A DNA stretch of 58,277 bases from Candidatus Stackebrandtia faecavium (GTDB lineage: Bacteria > Actinomycetota > Actinomycetes > Mycobacteriales > Micromonosporaceae). The position numbers were made by a program, and so were the translations under genes. The notes under the pieces were generated by a model that had not been told where the DNA came from, did not search any database, and was given only the letters and a program-made list of their open reading frames with translations. The stretch spans positions 1 to 58,277 of the forward strand of contig DXIM01000030.1 of the NCBI GenBank assembly GCA_019112895.1, given 5' to 3'. Position 1 is the first letter of the stretch, and the number at the start of each line of letters is the position of its first letter. Below, piece after piece: positions 38,369-45,736 of this stretch.

Positions 38369-38898
38369 CCGTGGCGTTCCAACTCGCCGATGGTTGTATG
38401 CAGCCATGCGAACTCGGTGTCGGTGGTCGCGTGCGCGATTTTGAGTAGTCCTTGCCGAAACGGATCTTCGAAGTCGTCGACCGCCATCGGTCTGCCTTGC
38501 GCGTCGTAGAAGTAGCTGGTGGGCTCGTTGAGGAACTCGAGCCGGCGGCGCAGCACCAGTGCTTGTTCGCGCGGATTGTCGAGGTGTCGCAGGAAGGCAA
38601 GCAGCGTGAACCAGCGGTTTTCGTCGGAGATGAACAGGTCTTCCGGGTCGCGCAGGAGGCGCTTGAGGTAATCGATGCCGTCTTGGGTGAGTTCGAGCAT
38701 GTGTCGGGGCGCGGCGATCTTGCCGGGAGCGGAGCGGCGGGTGAGGAGGCCCGCGGTCTCGAGCCTCTTGATGGCGGGATACAGCGTCCCGTCGGCGATC
38801 GGTTTCACGTGTCCGGTGAGCGCGGCGATCCGGCTCTTGAGGTCGTAGCCGTGAAGCGGATGGTCACGCAGGAAACCGAGTATGGCGAGTTTCAACAT
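38365..38898 (-). CDS. PadR-family transcriptional regulator
   Basis: A 177-residue PadR regulator: N-terminal winged helix MLKLAILGFLRDHPLHGYDLKSRIAALTGHVKPIADGTLYPAIKRLETAGLLTR, then a long C-terminal helical dimerisation region with the Vir_C-type pattern. I chose ATG at 38898; CATAAT lies six bases upstream and is covered by a palindrome (38902–38912), so it probably represses itself. It shares a TTAA stop region with the Imm5-like gene. Confidence 0.9.
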   Translation of the reverse strand: MLKLAILGFLRDHPLHGYDLKSRIAALTGHVKPIADGTLYPAIKRLETAGLLTRRSAPGKIAAPRHMLELTQDGIDYLKRLLRDPEDLFISDENRWFTLLAFLRHLDNPREQALVLRRRLEFLNEPTSYFYDAQGRPMAVDDFEDPFRQGLLKIAHATTDTEFAWLHTTIGELERHG

Positions 38899-38901
38899 GA
38901 C

Positions 38902-38912
38902 TACATTATGTA
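38902..38912. promoter_or_regulatory. palindrome over the padR -10 box
   Basis: TACAT-T-ATGTA is a perfect palindrome that covers the CATAAT box of padR and starts four bases before its ATG. It resembles the ATGT…ACAT type sites of PadR proteins, though with a shorter spacer. Confidence 0.4.
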
Positions 38913-39017
38913 CCACGTCTGAGCGTATATCATTTAACCCATATATATCGTGTCCGATACATCTGCACCAAGTGCCCAAAAGAGCCCAACGCGACCACGA
39001 CCAAAACCGCGGCGGGG

Positions 39018-40562
39018 CTAGACGTCTCCGAAGACCTCGATCCGGGCCCCCAACAGTGACAGGCGTTCCGCCAACTGTTCATAGCCGCGGTGAATGACGT
39101 TGATGTTGCGCAATTCCGAGGTGCCCTTGGCCGCCAGCATCGCCAGCAGGATGACGACGGCGGGACGCAGAGCCGGGGGACAAATGATTTCGCTTCCGGA
39201 CCACCGCGTTGGCCCCTCCACGCGGACCCGATGCGGATCCATGAGGGTGACTTGTGCACCCAGCTTCTTCAGTTCGATGAGGTAGATAGCACGATTGTCG
39301 TAGACCCAGTCATGGATGAGGCTGGCGCCCTGCGCATGTGCCGACAGCAACGCGAAGAAGGGGAGATTGTCGATGTTGAGCCCCGGGAACGGCATCGGGT
39401 GGATCGTGTCCTTCGCCGCGGTCAATGTGGACTCATGGATGTGGATGTCGACCAGGCGGGTGCGTTCGTTTGCGGCGGGGTATTCGGGGCTGCGGCTGTA
39501 GCGCAAGCCCATCTCCTCAAGAATCGCCAACTCGATCTCGAGGAATTCGATCGGGACCCGATTGATGGTGATTTCGGAGTCGGTCACGATCGCGGCAGTC
39601 AGCAGGCTCATCGCTTCGATCGGGTCCTCAGAGGGGGAGTAGTCGACATCGCAGTCGATGTTCTCCTTGCCGTGGATCGTGAGCGTCGTGGTCCCGACGC
39701 CGTCGATGCGAACGCCGAGTTTCTGCAGGTAGAAGCAGAGATCCTGCACCATGTAGTTCGGGCTGGCGTTGCGGATGATCGTCGCTGTGGCTGTGCGGGC
39801 CGCAGCGAGAATAGCGTTTTCGGTTACCGTGTCGCCGCGCTCGGTCAACACGATCGGCCGGGTTGGCGGCCCGTTTTCTTCGACGGTGGCGTGATATTCG
39901 CCGGCCGTGGCCTTCACCGATAGTCCGAAAGGCCTCAGCGCGGTCATGTGCGGCTCGATGGTGCGGGTACCGAGGTCGCAACCGCCGGCATACGGCAACC
40001 GGAACTCACGATGGTCATGTAGCAGGGGACCCAGGAACATGATGATGCTGCGCGTCCTTCGGGCCGCGTCGGCGTCAATATCGTCGAGCTTGAGCTGCTC
40101 CGGAGGCATGATCTCGAGGTCGCCGGCTTCCCCGATCCACCGGTACTTCACGCCGAGGCTTTCCATGACACGCAGAATGCGGTGGACTTCTTCGATGCGC
40201 GCCACGCGCCGCAACGTCGTTTTGCCTCGGTTGAGCAGGGCGGCGCACAACAGGGCGACACCGGCGTTCTTTGAGGTCTTGACGTTGATGCATCCCGATA
40301 GGCGCGCTCCGCCGTGCACACGCAGATGGACGGCACCGGGTTGTCCGAGCGCGACGAATTCGGAGTCGAGCGCCTCGCTGATGCGGGTCAACATCTCGAC
40401 GCTGAGGTTTTGCTGCCCCTGCTCGATACGGTTGACGGCGCTTTGACTGCTGCCGAGGGACTCGGCGAGCTGAGCCTGTGTCAGCCCGCGATGTTTACGT
40501 GCGTCACGGATGAGGGTGCCGATACGGCGGAGGTAGTTTTCTGCGCGTGAGTGCTCAGACAT
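39018..40562 (-). CDS. XRE-type HTH fused to a MurA-like enolpyruvyl transferase
   Basis: A 514-residue protein. Residues 8–72 are an XRE DNA-binding domain (IGTLIRDARKHRGLTQAQLAESLGSSQSAVNRIEQGQQNLSVEMLTRISEAL). From about 78 it is a UDP-GlcNAc 1-carboxyvinyltransferase: INVKTSKNAG with the Lys/Asn pair at 98–99, GGCDLGTR at 193–200 with the catalytic-loop Cys195, and YDNRAIYLIELKKLGA. Key residues of MurA seem present, so it may still be an enzyme or a UDP-sugar-sensing regulator. HTH–MurA fusions are, as I recall, seen in Streptomyces as a second MurA. A 16-bp palindrome lies at its promoter (40584–40599). Confidence 0.88.
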   Translation of the reverse strand: MSEHSRAENYLRRIGTLIRDARKHRGLTQAQLAESLGSSQSAVNRIEQGQQNLSVEMLTRISEALDSEFVALGQPGAVHLRVHGGARLSGCINVKTSKNAGVALLCAALLNRGKTTLRRVARIEEVHRILRVMESLGVKYRWIGEAGDLEIMPPEQLKLDDIDADAARRTRSIIMFLGPLLHDHREFRLPYAGGCDLGTRTIEPHMTALRPFGLSVKATAGEYHATVEENGPPTRPIVLTERGDTVTENAILAAARTATATIIRNASPNYMVQDLCFYLQKLGVRIDGVGTTTLTIHGKENIDCDVDYSPSEDPIEAMSLLTAAIVTDSEITINRVPIEFLEIELAILEEMGLRYSRSPEYPAANERTRLVDIHIHESTLTAAKDTIHPMPFPGLNIDNLPFFALLSAHAQGASLIHDWVYDNRAIYLIELKKLGAQVTLMDPHRVRVEGPTRWSGSEIICPPALRPAVVILLAMLAAKGTSELRNINVIHRGYEQLAERLSLLGARIEVFGDV

Positions 40563-40576
40563 GGGGCCACTTATCT

Positions 40577-40582
40577 CTTATA
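40577..40582 (-). promoter_or_regulatory. candidate -10 box of the HTH–MurA gene
   Basis: On the minus strand TATAAG lies 14 bases before the ATG, immediately downstream of the 16-bp palindrome. Confidence 0.4.
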
Positions 40583-40583
40583 T

Positions 40584-40599
40584 GGGATATGCATATCCC
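40584..40599. promoter_or_regulatory. perfect 16-bp palindrome, candidate operator
   Basis: GGGATATGCATATCCC is fully symmetric. It sits 22 bp upstream of the HTH–MurA ATG and directly behind its -10 box, where a bound repressor would block RNA polymerase. A further half-site-like CCCATAT is directly adjacent on the minus strand. Confidence 0.6.
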
Positions 40600-40733
40600 T
40601 CAAAGCGGGAATATGGGGTGAATATAACCGGTGAAGCCGCCAGCCTATCTGAGCTGCGACGTAAGTGGCGTAGCGGCTAGCCCGGCATTACCTCGTCTCG
40701 AAGATGACCGAGTCCCCAAGAATGTGGGTGTGG

Positions 40734-41237
40734 TTACCCCGAATCCAGTGACTTCACCAGGAACGTGCATTCGTCGGCGAAGTGGTGCCGTGTCCCCATG
40801 CTGTCGAGGGCGTCGTAATGGTCACGATATTGCAGGTCACCCGAGTAACCGAGCCGCCGATACAGCCGCGCCGCCTCGACGTTGTCGCGTTCGACGCCCA
40901 AGCCGACCTGGCCGTAGCCGGCCGCCGCGATTTCGCGTTCGCACGCGGCGATCAACGCTGATCCGAGTCCTTTGCCGCGCAGCGTCGGGGGGAAGATCTC
41001 GAGGGCATTGATCTCGGGGCAATCCGGGTAGGCCTCACGCACCGGGGGCTCCTTGCCGCCACGCCACAGGACCAAGGCATGTCCGAATATGCGCGAGCCG
41101 TGCCATGCCAACAGGTACGTGGCTTCACCGTCGCGCTGCTGCGCGAAGCGTTGCCGGTGGCGGGATTCGACGTTGGCCGAAGGGTTGAACTCATCGAGTT
41201 TTTGGACGTCACGGTCGCGGCAAGCCCGGATTCGCAT
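40734..41237 (-). CDS. GNAT acetyltransferase
   Basis: A 167-residue acetyltransferase with the GNAT core: motif A INALEIFPPTLRGKGLGSALIAACEREIAAAG (acetyl-CoA pyrophosphate loop RGKGLG) and motif B VERDNVEAARLYRRLGYSG. The C-terminal HHFADECTFLVKSL resembles drug or small-molecule acetyltransferases, but no substrate can be named. ATG at 41237 gives the normal length; 42 residues of open frame before it do not fit the family. Divergent from yigZ with overlapping promoter regions. Confidence 0.85.
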   Translation of the reverse strand: MRIRACRDRDVQKLDEFNPSANVESRHRQRFAQQRDGEATYLLAWHGSRIFGHALVLWRGGKEPPVREAYPDCPEINALEIFPPTLRGKGLGSALIAACEREIAAAGYGQVGLGVERDNVEAARLYRRLGYSGDLQYRDHYDALDSMGTRHHFADECTFLVKSLDSG

Positions 41238-41304
41238 ACGGCCTGGCGAGGGTGAACGCCGCGCTGTTCGTACCGCCAACAGGTTCCGTATGGTCGATTT
41301 CACC

Positions 41305-41916
41305 ATGCGAACCATACATGCCGATATGCAGCACGAGATCGTGGTCCAAAAGTCGCGGTTCATCTGCGTTTTGAACCGGGTCGACTCCGAAGAAGATGCG
41401 CGCGCAACTATCGCGACCAGGCGGAAGGCCCATTTTGACGCCAGTCACCACTGCAGCGCCTACGTCCTCGGAGAGCGTGGCGAGATCATGCGTTCCAGCG
41501 ATGACGGCGAGCCTGCCGGTACCGCCGGTGTGCCGATGCTGGAGGTGCTCAAACACCGTGAGGTGACGAACCTGGTGGCTGTCGTGACCCGGTATTTCGG
41601 CGGCACGAAACTGGGTGCGGGCGGGCTCGTGCGTGCCTACGGAGCCAGTGTTTCTGCGGCCCTCGACGCCGCCGAGATCGTGTCCCGGTACGAATTGACC
41701 AAGATCACGCTCAGTTGCGACTACACGGTGGCCGGGGCCTTGGAGGCGGCGCTGCGTGCAGGGCCGTGCCAGTTCCTCGACGTGCGATATGGCGAATCAG
41801 TTGGCCTCGATGTCGCTGTCGATCCGGCGGAGATGGACGTGTTCGAGTCGTGGCTGTTGCAGCGTCACGGCTCGGTCCATTACGCGCAGACGGGGTCGAT
41901 CATTGTGGAGCGGTGA
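41305..41916 (+). CDS. yigZ: YigZ/IMPACT-family protein
   Basis: A 203-residue member of the UPF0029/IMPACT family. N-terminal domain: HEIVVQKSRFICVLNRV, AHFDASHHCSAYVLGERGEIMRSSDDGEPAGTAGVPML and VVTRYFGGTKLGAGGLVRAYG, all signature stretches; C-terminal EF-G-IV-like domain (DUF1949) from about 130. Bacterial function is unsettled; eukaryotic IMPACT regulates Gcn2. ATG at 41290 is also open, but TATGGT at 41289–41294 would be a -10 box covering it, so I favour 41305. Confidence 0.85.
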   Translation: MRTIHADMQHEIVVQKSRFICVLNRVDSEEDARATIATRRKAHFDASHHCSAYVLGERGEIMRSSDDGEPAGTAGVPMLEVLKHREVTNLVAVVTRYFGGTKLGAGGLVRAYGASVSAALDAAEIVSRYELTKITLSCDYTVAGALEAALRAGPCQFLDVRYGESVGLDVAVDPAEMDVFESWLLQRHGSVHYAQTGSIIVER

Positions 41917-42144
41917 TGGTGGGGATGACGCCTAACCGCACGCAACGGTGAGACTATGATTACCGATAGTAGTCTTATTCGCGTTCATTCTAATCCTCAG
42001 CAGTGACGATCATATGCATGTAGACCTTCGCTCCAATGAGCCGTGGCCGGTGCACGCCAGCGGCATCCGGGTTCTTCAGCACTGGCGGTGTCGGATATGT
42101 TGAAGCGCGACCACCCCACGTCAGCGGATATTGAAGGTAGCTCT

Positions 42145-43371
42145 ATGTCACGGCGTCGCACTTTCCTCTCGGGGATGGCGGTGGCCGCAATCCTGGTCAC
42201 GGGCAGCACCATTGCGACTATGTCGACCTCGGCATACGCGAGCGCGAACTGCGTAGAACATTTGGAAACCGTCGCATACCTGGGTGGTCACGGGCACGCG
42301 CCGGAGATGACCGATGCGGCGTTGGAGAACGCGCGTGCGCAATCGTCGAACCATATTCAGGTCGACGTTCGAGTCACGGCTGATTGGGTCCCGGTTTTGG
42401 TCCGCGATAGGGACCTGAAACGTACGACAGACGTCGAGAAGGTTTTTCCCGCGCATCGCCATGACGACCCGGTCAGCTCCTTCACGTTCGCGGAACTGCA
42501 GAAACTCGATGCGGGCTCCTGGTACGACAAGGCATTCGCGTCGCAAAAAATCCTGCCGCTGCACGACCTTTTGGAGTACGTGTACCCGGAAGGTGTCGGG
42601 GTGTCGATAACGCCCAAGGAAGCCGAGTCCACTCCTGGCCTGATGGAGGCCCTCATCGAGGAGTTGAGGAAGGACCCGCGCTGGTCCGACCTGTTGTCGC
42701 TGGGTTTCTTGGAGTTCAGCTCCCCTGATCTCGATGTACTCGAGACCTTGAACGCGAACTTCCCCGAAGCGAAGATTCTGTGGGCACCGGCGACCCTGCC
42801 GGACGACGCGGTACTGAACGAGCAGGGACGTTGGGTCGACACGATCGGCCACGGATACCGCGATTTCGAACCCGCGGACGCGGTTTCGGTACACCAGGCC
42901 GGGATGACGGCCGCGCTTTACGATGTCGACAGCCCGTCGGCGATGACGCGCGCTATCGGGTCCGGTGCCGACAAAATCTTCACCGGTTTTCCCGACATGT
43001 TGACGGCGATCTGTGCCGACCGCAATCCGATGACGGACGCGAACGGTATCGAGGTCAGTGCCGTCGTCGCGGCGGTGGACGGGAGCGATACGGCCCGCGC
43101 CAATGGCGAGTACGTCACGCTGACGAACCGCTCCAACGTGTCGATCGATGTGAGTGGCTACTACATCCGCACCGCTTCGAGTCTTCGGCTCGAGGTAGGG
43201 GAGGGCTATATCTTGGCGCCGGACGACTCGGTCAAGGTGTACACCGGCCCGGGGACGGATACTTCGAAGCGTTTTTACAACGGCAAGGACGTCAACGTCT
43301 TGAACAACACGCAGGATACGTTGACGGTGTACAGCGCCAGCAATAAGAAAGTCGCGATGTTTTCCTATTAG
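42145..43371 (+). CDS. Tat-exported GDPD-like protein with lamin-tail domain, catalytic residues lost
   Basis: A 408-residue exported protein. Residues 1–34 are a twin-arginine signal (RRRTFLSG, hydrophobic stretch, AYASA cleavage). Residues ~40–290 follow the glycerophosphodiester phosphodiesterase barrel, but catalytic positions are changed: AYLGG for AHRGG (His, Arg lost), IQVDV for IEVDV, and VRDRDLKRTT for VHDxxLxRTT. E54 (PEM for PEN) and D74 remain. Residues ~300–408 are an LTD (lamin tail) beta domain: NGEYVTLTNRSNVSIDVSGYYIR, APDDSVKVYTGPG. Probably a binding or adhesive protein. GAAGGT lies seven bases before the ATG. Confidence 0.8.
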   Translation: MSRRRTFLSGMAVAAILVTGSTIATMSTSAYASANCVEHLETVAYLGGHGHAPEMTDAALENARAQSSNHIQVDVRVTADWVPVLVRDRDLKRTTDVEKVFPAHRHDDPVSSFTFAELQKLDAGSWYDKAFASQKILPLHDLLEYVYPEGVGVSITPKEAESTPGLMEALIEELRKDPRWSDLLSLGFLEFSSPDLDVLETLNANFPEAKILWAPATLPDDAVLNEQGRWVDTIGHGYRDFEPADAVSVHQAGMTAALYDVDSPSAMTRAIGSGADKIFTGFPDMLTAICADRNPMTDANGIEVSAVVAAVDGSDTARANGEYVTLTNRSNVSIDVSGYYIRTASSLRLEVGEGYILAPDDSVKVYTGPGTDTSKRFYNGKDVNVLNNTQDTLTVYSASNKKVAMFSY

Positions 43372-43517
43372 GGCTCGTTCGGTATATGACATTCGAAGTG
43401 GCGCCGATCCTACGCTTGTGAAGAGCACCGATGACCTATTGATCGAGCGATTTAGCGCATGCCGAAAATGCATTGCGGGCCACGATTGTCGTTCCCGCTT
43501 CGGTGTAAGACTGAGTC

Positions 43518-43820
43518 ATGGATCGGCCTGAGATTGTCTGTATCTGCGGCTCCGCGCGGTTCGTCAGTCAGATGCGTGTGGCGAACCGTGATCTGACTTT
43601 GGCGGGTGTCATCGTCGTGGCGCCAGCTGAAGCGGATGAGCCGATCACCGAGGAACAGAAGGCCGCGCTGGGTGCGCTTCATTTGCGCAAAATCGACCTT
43701 GCGGATCGGGTTGTGGTCGTCAACCCGGGTGGATATGTGGGGGAGTCCACGAGCAGGGAGATTTCATACGCCCGCTCCGCCGGTAAGCCTGTCTCGTTCA
43801 CCGACCCGATCGGGCGGTAG
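43518..43820 (+). CDS. small conserved protein, nucleoside-deoxyribosyltransferase-like (DUF4406-like)
   Basis: A 100-residue protein with the pattern ICGSARFVSQMRVANRDLTLAGVIVVAP and LHLRKIDLADRVVVVNPGGYVGESTSREISYARSAGKPV. This layout of a GSxRF start and a GESTxxEIxYA end is that of small Rossmann-like relatives of nucleoside 2-deoxyribosyltransferase; the catalytic Glu could be that in STSREI. Function is not known. TAAGAC lies six bases before the ATG. It converges on the aldo/keto reductase across a hairpin. Confidence 0.75.
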   Translation: MDRPEIVCICGSARFVSQMRVANRDLTLAGVIVVAPAEADEPITEEQKAALGALHLRKIDLADRVVVVNPGGYVGESTSREISYARSAGKPVSFTDPIGR

Positions 43821-43883
43821 ATTCTTGCGCCGATACCGGTTCTTGGGCCCTGGAGCCCCGATTCTCAACTCATTATTAAATAT

Positions 43884-43903
43884 ATATCGACACCGAGGCA
43901 TTC
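43884..43903 (+). repeat. dispersed 20-bp repeat, copy 2
   Basis: TATATCGACACCGAGGCATT, identical to 32587–32606. Here it makes up most of the left arm and the start of the loop of a hairpin between convergent genes. Confidence 0.7.
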
Positions 43904-43921
43904 CGCCTCGACGCCGATATC
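43885..43921. terminator. imperfect hairpin between convergent genes
   Basis: ATATCG and GAGGC pair with GCCTC and CGATAT, with mismatches in the middle and an ATTCC loop. It lies between the stops of the DUF4406-like gene and the aldo/keto reductase, so it may end both. Confidence 0.5.
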
Positions 43922-43943
43922 GTAACCTCACCCAAAACCTCAA

Positions 43944-44777
43944 TCAACTACCGTCGAATTCGTCCGGATCGGGTCCAAGCCGGAGGCCACGATCAAGACC
44001 GTTGACGGTCGTCATTTCGGCGTCGGACAACGTGAAATCGAAAACATCGAAGTTCTCGCGCAGACGCGCCGGAGTCACCGACTTCGGAATCACGATGTTT
44101 CCCAGCTGCAGGTGCCACCGCAGGATTACCTGGGCCACCGTCTTGTTGTGTGTTTCTGCGATTGCGGTCAACTCCGGGTCTTGCAGGAGTTCACCCCCTT
44201 GTCCCAGCGGGCTCCACGCCTCAGTACGGGCGCCGCAAGAGGCGTTATATGCGCGCAGGTCCGCCTGGTTTAGGTATGGGTGCAGCTCGATTTGGTTGAC
44301 GGCCGGTACGAGATCGTTTTCGATGGTGAGCCGGTCGAGGTGCGCCGGGTGGAAATTGCAGACGCCGATAGCGCGCACCCTTTGGTCAGCGTAAATGCGC
44401 TCGAGTGCCTGCCAAGACTCGGAGTATCTGTTGCGCGCGCTTTGTGGCCAGTGGATGAGATACAGGTCGATGTAGTCGAGCCCCAGTTGTTTCAAGGATT
44501 CGTCGAAGGCGCGTAGCGCCGAATCGTATCCCTGGTCAGGGTTGTTCAGCTTCGTGGTGACGAACAGTTCTTCGCGGGCGATGCCGCTGGCGGCGATTGC
44601 GCGGCCGACACCTGCTTCGTTGGCGTACATGGCCGCGGTATCGATGCTGCGGTAGCCGCATTCCAGGGCGGCGGATACGGCTTCGCTGGTGTCGGCATCG
44701 TCGACGCGCCACACGCCGGCACCAAGTTGCGGCATTTCGACGCCATTGTTGAGAGTCACGGTGGGAACAGTGGTCAT
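43944..44777 (-). CDS. aldo/keto reductase
   Basis: A 277-residue NADPH-dependent reductase. The catalytic tetrad is visible: Asp and Tyr in SIDTAAMYANEAGVG, Lys in FVTTKLN and His in YLIHWPQ; cofactor binding by IPKSVTPARLREN near the end, as in the 2,5-diketogluconate reductase branch. ATG at 44777 follows AAGGAAGGG by eight bases; the upstream ATG at 44810 is not needed. Substrate unknown. Confidence 0.92.
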   Translation of the reverse strand: MTTVPTVTLNNGVEMPQLGAGVWRVDDADTSEAVSAALECGYRSIDTAAMYANEAGVGRAIAASGIAREELFVTTKLNNPDQGYDSALRAFDESLKQLGLDYIDLYLIHWPQSARNRYSESWQALERIYADQRVRAIGVCNFHPAHLDRLTIENDLVPAVNQIELHPYLNQADLRAYNASCGARTEAWSPLGQGGELLQDPELTAIAETHNKTVAQVILRWHLQLGNIVIPKSVTPARLRENFDVFDFTLSDAEMTTVNGLDRGLRLGPDPDEFDGS

Positions 44778-45000
44778 TGTTGCGCCCTTCCTTTGAGGCG
44801 GGTTAGTCACTGTTTCCTAGCATGCCGGTCCACGGCCGCGACCCGGCCACGGATTCAGCTTTTCTCAGCGTGGATCACACCATCACTAATGGATCGGCGC
44901 GATCATGACTCTGAACTGCAGCAACGCTCTAAGCCGATAGGGCTTGAGGTAGCTGCGTCGCTTAACCGTTCGTGGTGGGCGAGTGGATTACAGTGGGGAC

Positions 45001-45666
45001 ATGGTTGATACGTCTGCGATGCTGCCTGCGCTGGTGCGTCGTTGGCAGATCGGCTGGGGCTTGAGCCGAGGCCTGCCTACCGCCACCGACGACGGGGAAG
45101 CCTTGCGTGTCGAGTTGGGGCTGCCCAACCGGTACCGCGAAATCATTGCATTGACCGCTGATACCGATCCCCAATCCGTGTACTCGTTGGCGTCGGAAGC
45201 CGCCCGTGACCCGCAAAGGGTCTGGTTGACGGTGCCCACATGTTTTCCGCAGACAGTCGAGGTCGCGTTGAAAACGGAAGGCCTGCGACTGTTCGACGGG
45301 CACGAACGCATGATGACGGCACGCCTCACTGACAACCCCACTCGGGACGTGCCCGGCGGCTACACGATCTCGACCGAGCGCGAAGGGGCGCTGATCCGCG
45401 CCGTCGTACGACATCGTGTAGGTGTGGTGGCGGCGCGCGGCATTATGGCCCTAACGGGCACAGACGCGATCGCGCACAACATTCACACGGTCCCCTCATA
45501 CCGTCGAATGGGTCTCGCTTCGGCGTTGATGTCGGCACTATGTCGTGTCGCGATTGCGGCCGGGGCCGTGACCGGGATTCTCATCGCCAGTCCACAGGGC
45601 GAACAGCTGTATACGGCTTTGGGCTGGTCGCCTGTCGCCTCTGTTGTGGCGGCCCGTAACTCCTAA
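45001..45666 (+). CDS. GNAT acetyltransferase
   Basis: A 221-residue protein whose C-terminal half is a GNAT domain: IHTVPSYRRMGLASALMSALCRVAIAAGAVTGILIASPQGEQLYTALGW, with the acetyl-CoA loop RRMGLA and the LYTALGW end. The N-terminal half (residues 1–110) is not recognised. ATG at 45001 has TACAGT six bases upstream, fitting a leaderless start; GTG at 44983 is an alternative. Stands alone, converging on the RNA helicase gene. Confidence 0.78.
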   Translation: MVDTSAMLPALVRRWQIGWGLSRGLPTATDDGEALRVELGLPNRYREIIALTADTDPQSVYSLASEAARDPQRVWLTVPTCFPQTVEVALKTEGLRLFDGHERMMTARLTDNPTRDVPGGYTISTEREGALIRAVVRHRVGVVAARGIMALTGTDAIAHNIHTVPSYRRMGLASALMSALCRVAIAAGAVTGILIASPQGEQLYTALGWSPVASVVAARNS

Positions 45667-45736
45667 CCGGCTGGACGCATCTTGTCGAAAGGCGCGCTGA
45701 CGAACTCAGCGCATCGTTGCCGTGACAGCTGTTCGA

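Noticed and set aside
40560-40733. Replication origin or DnaA-box cluster near the AT-rich palindrome
   Set aside because: The palindrome is a single promoter-proximal site; no repeated TTATCCACA-like boxes are present.
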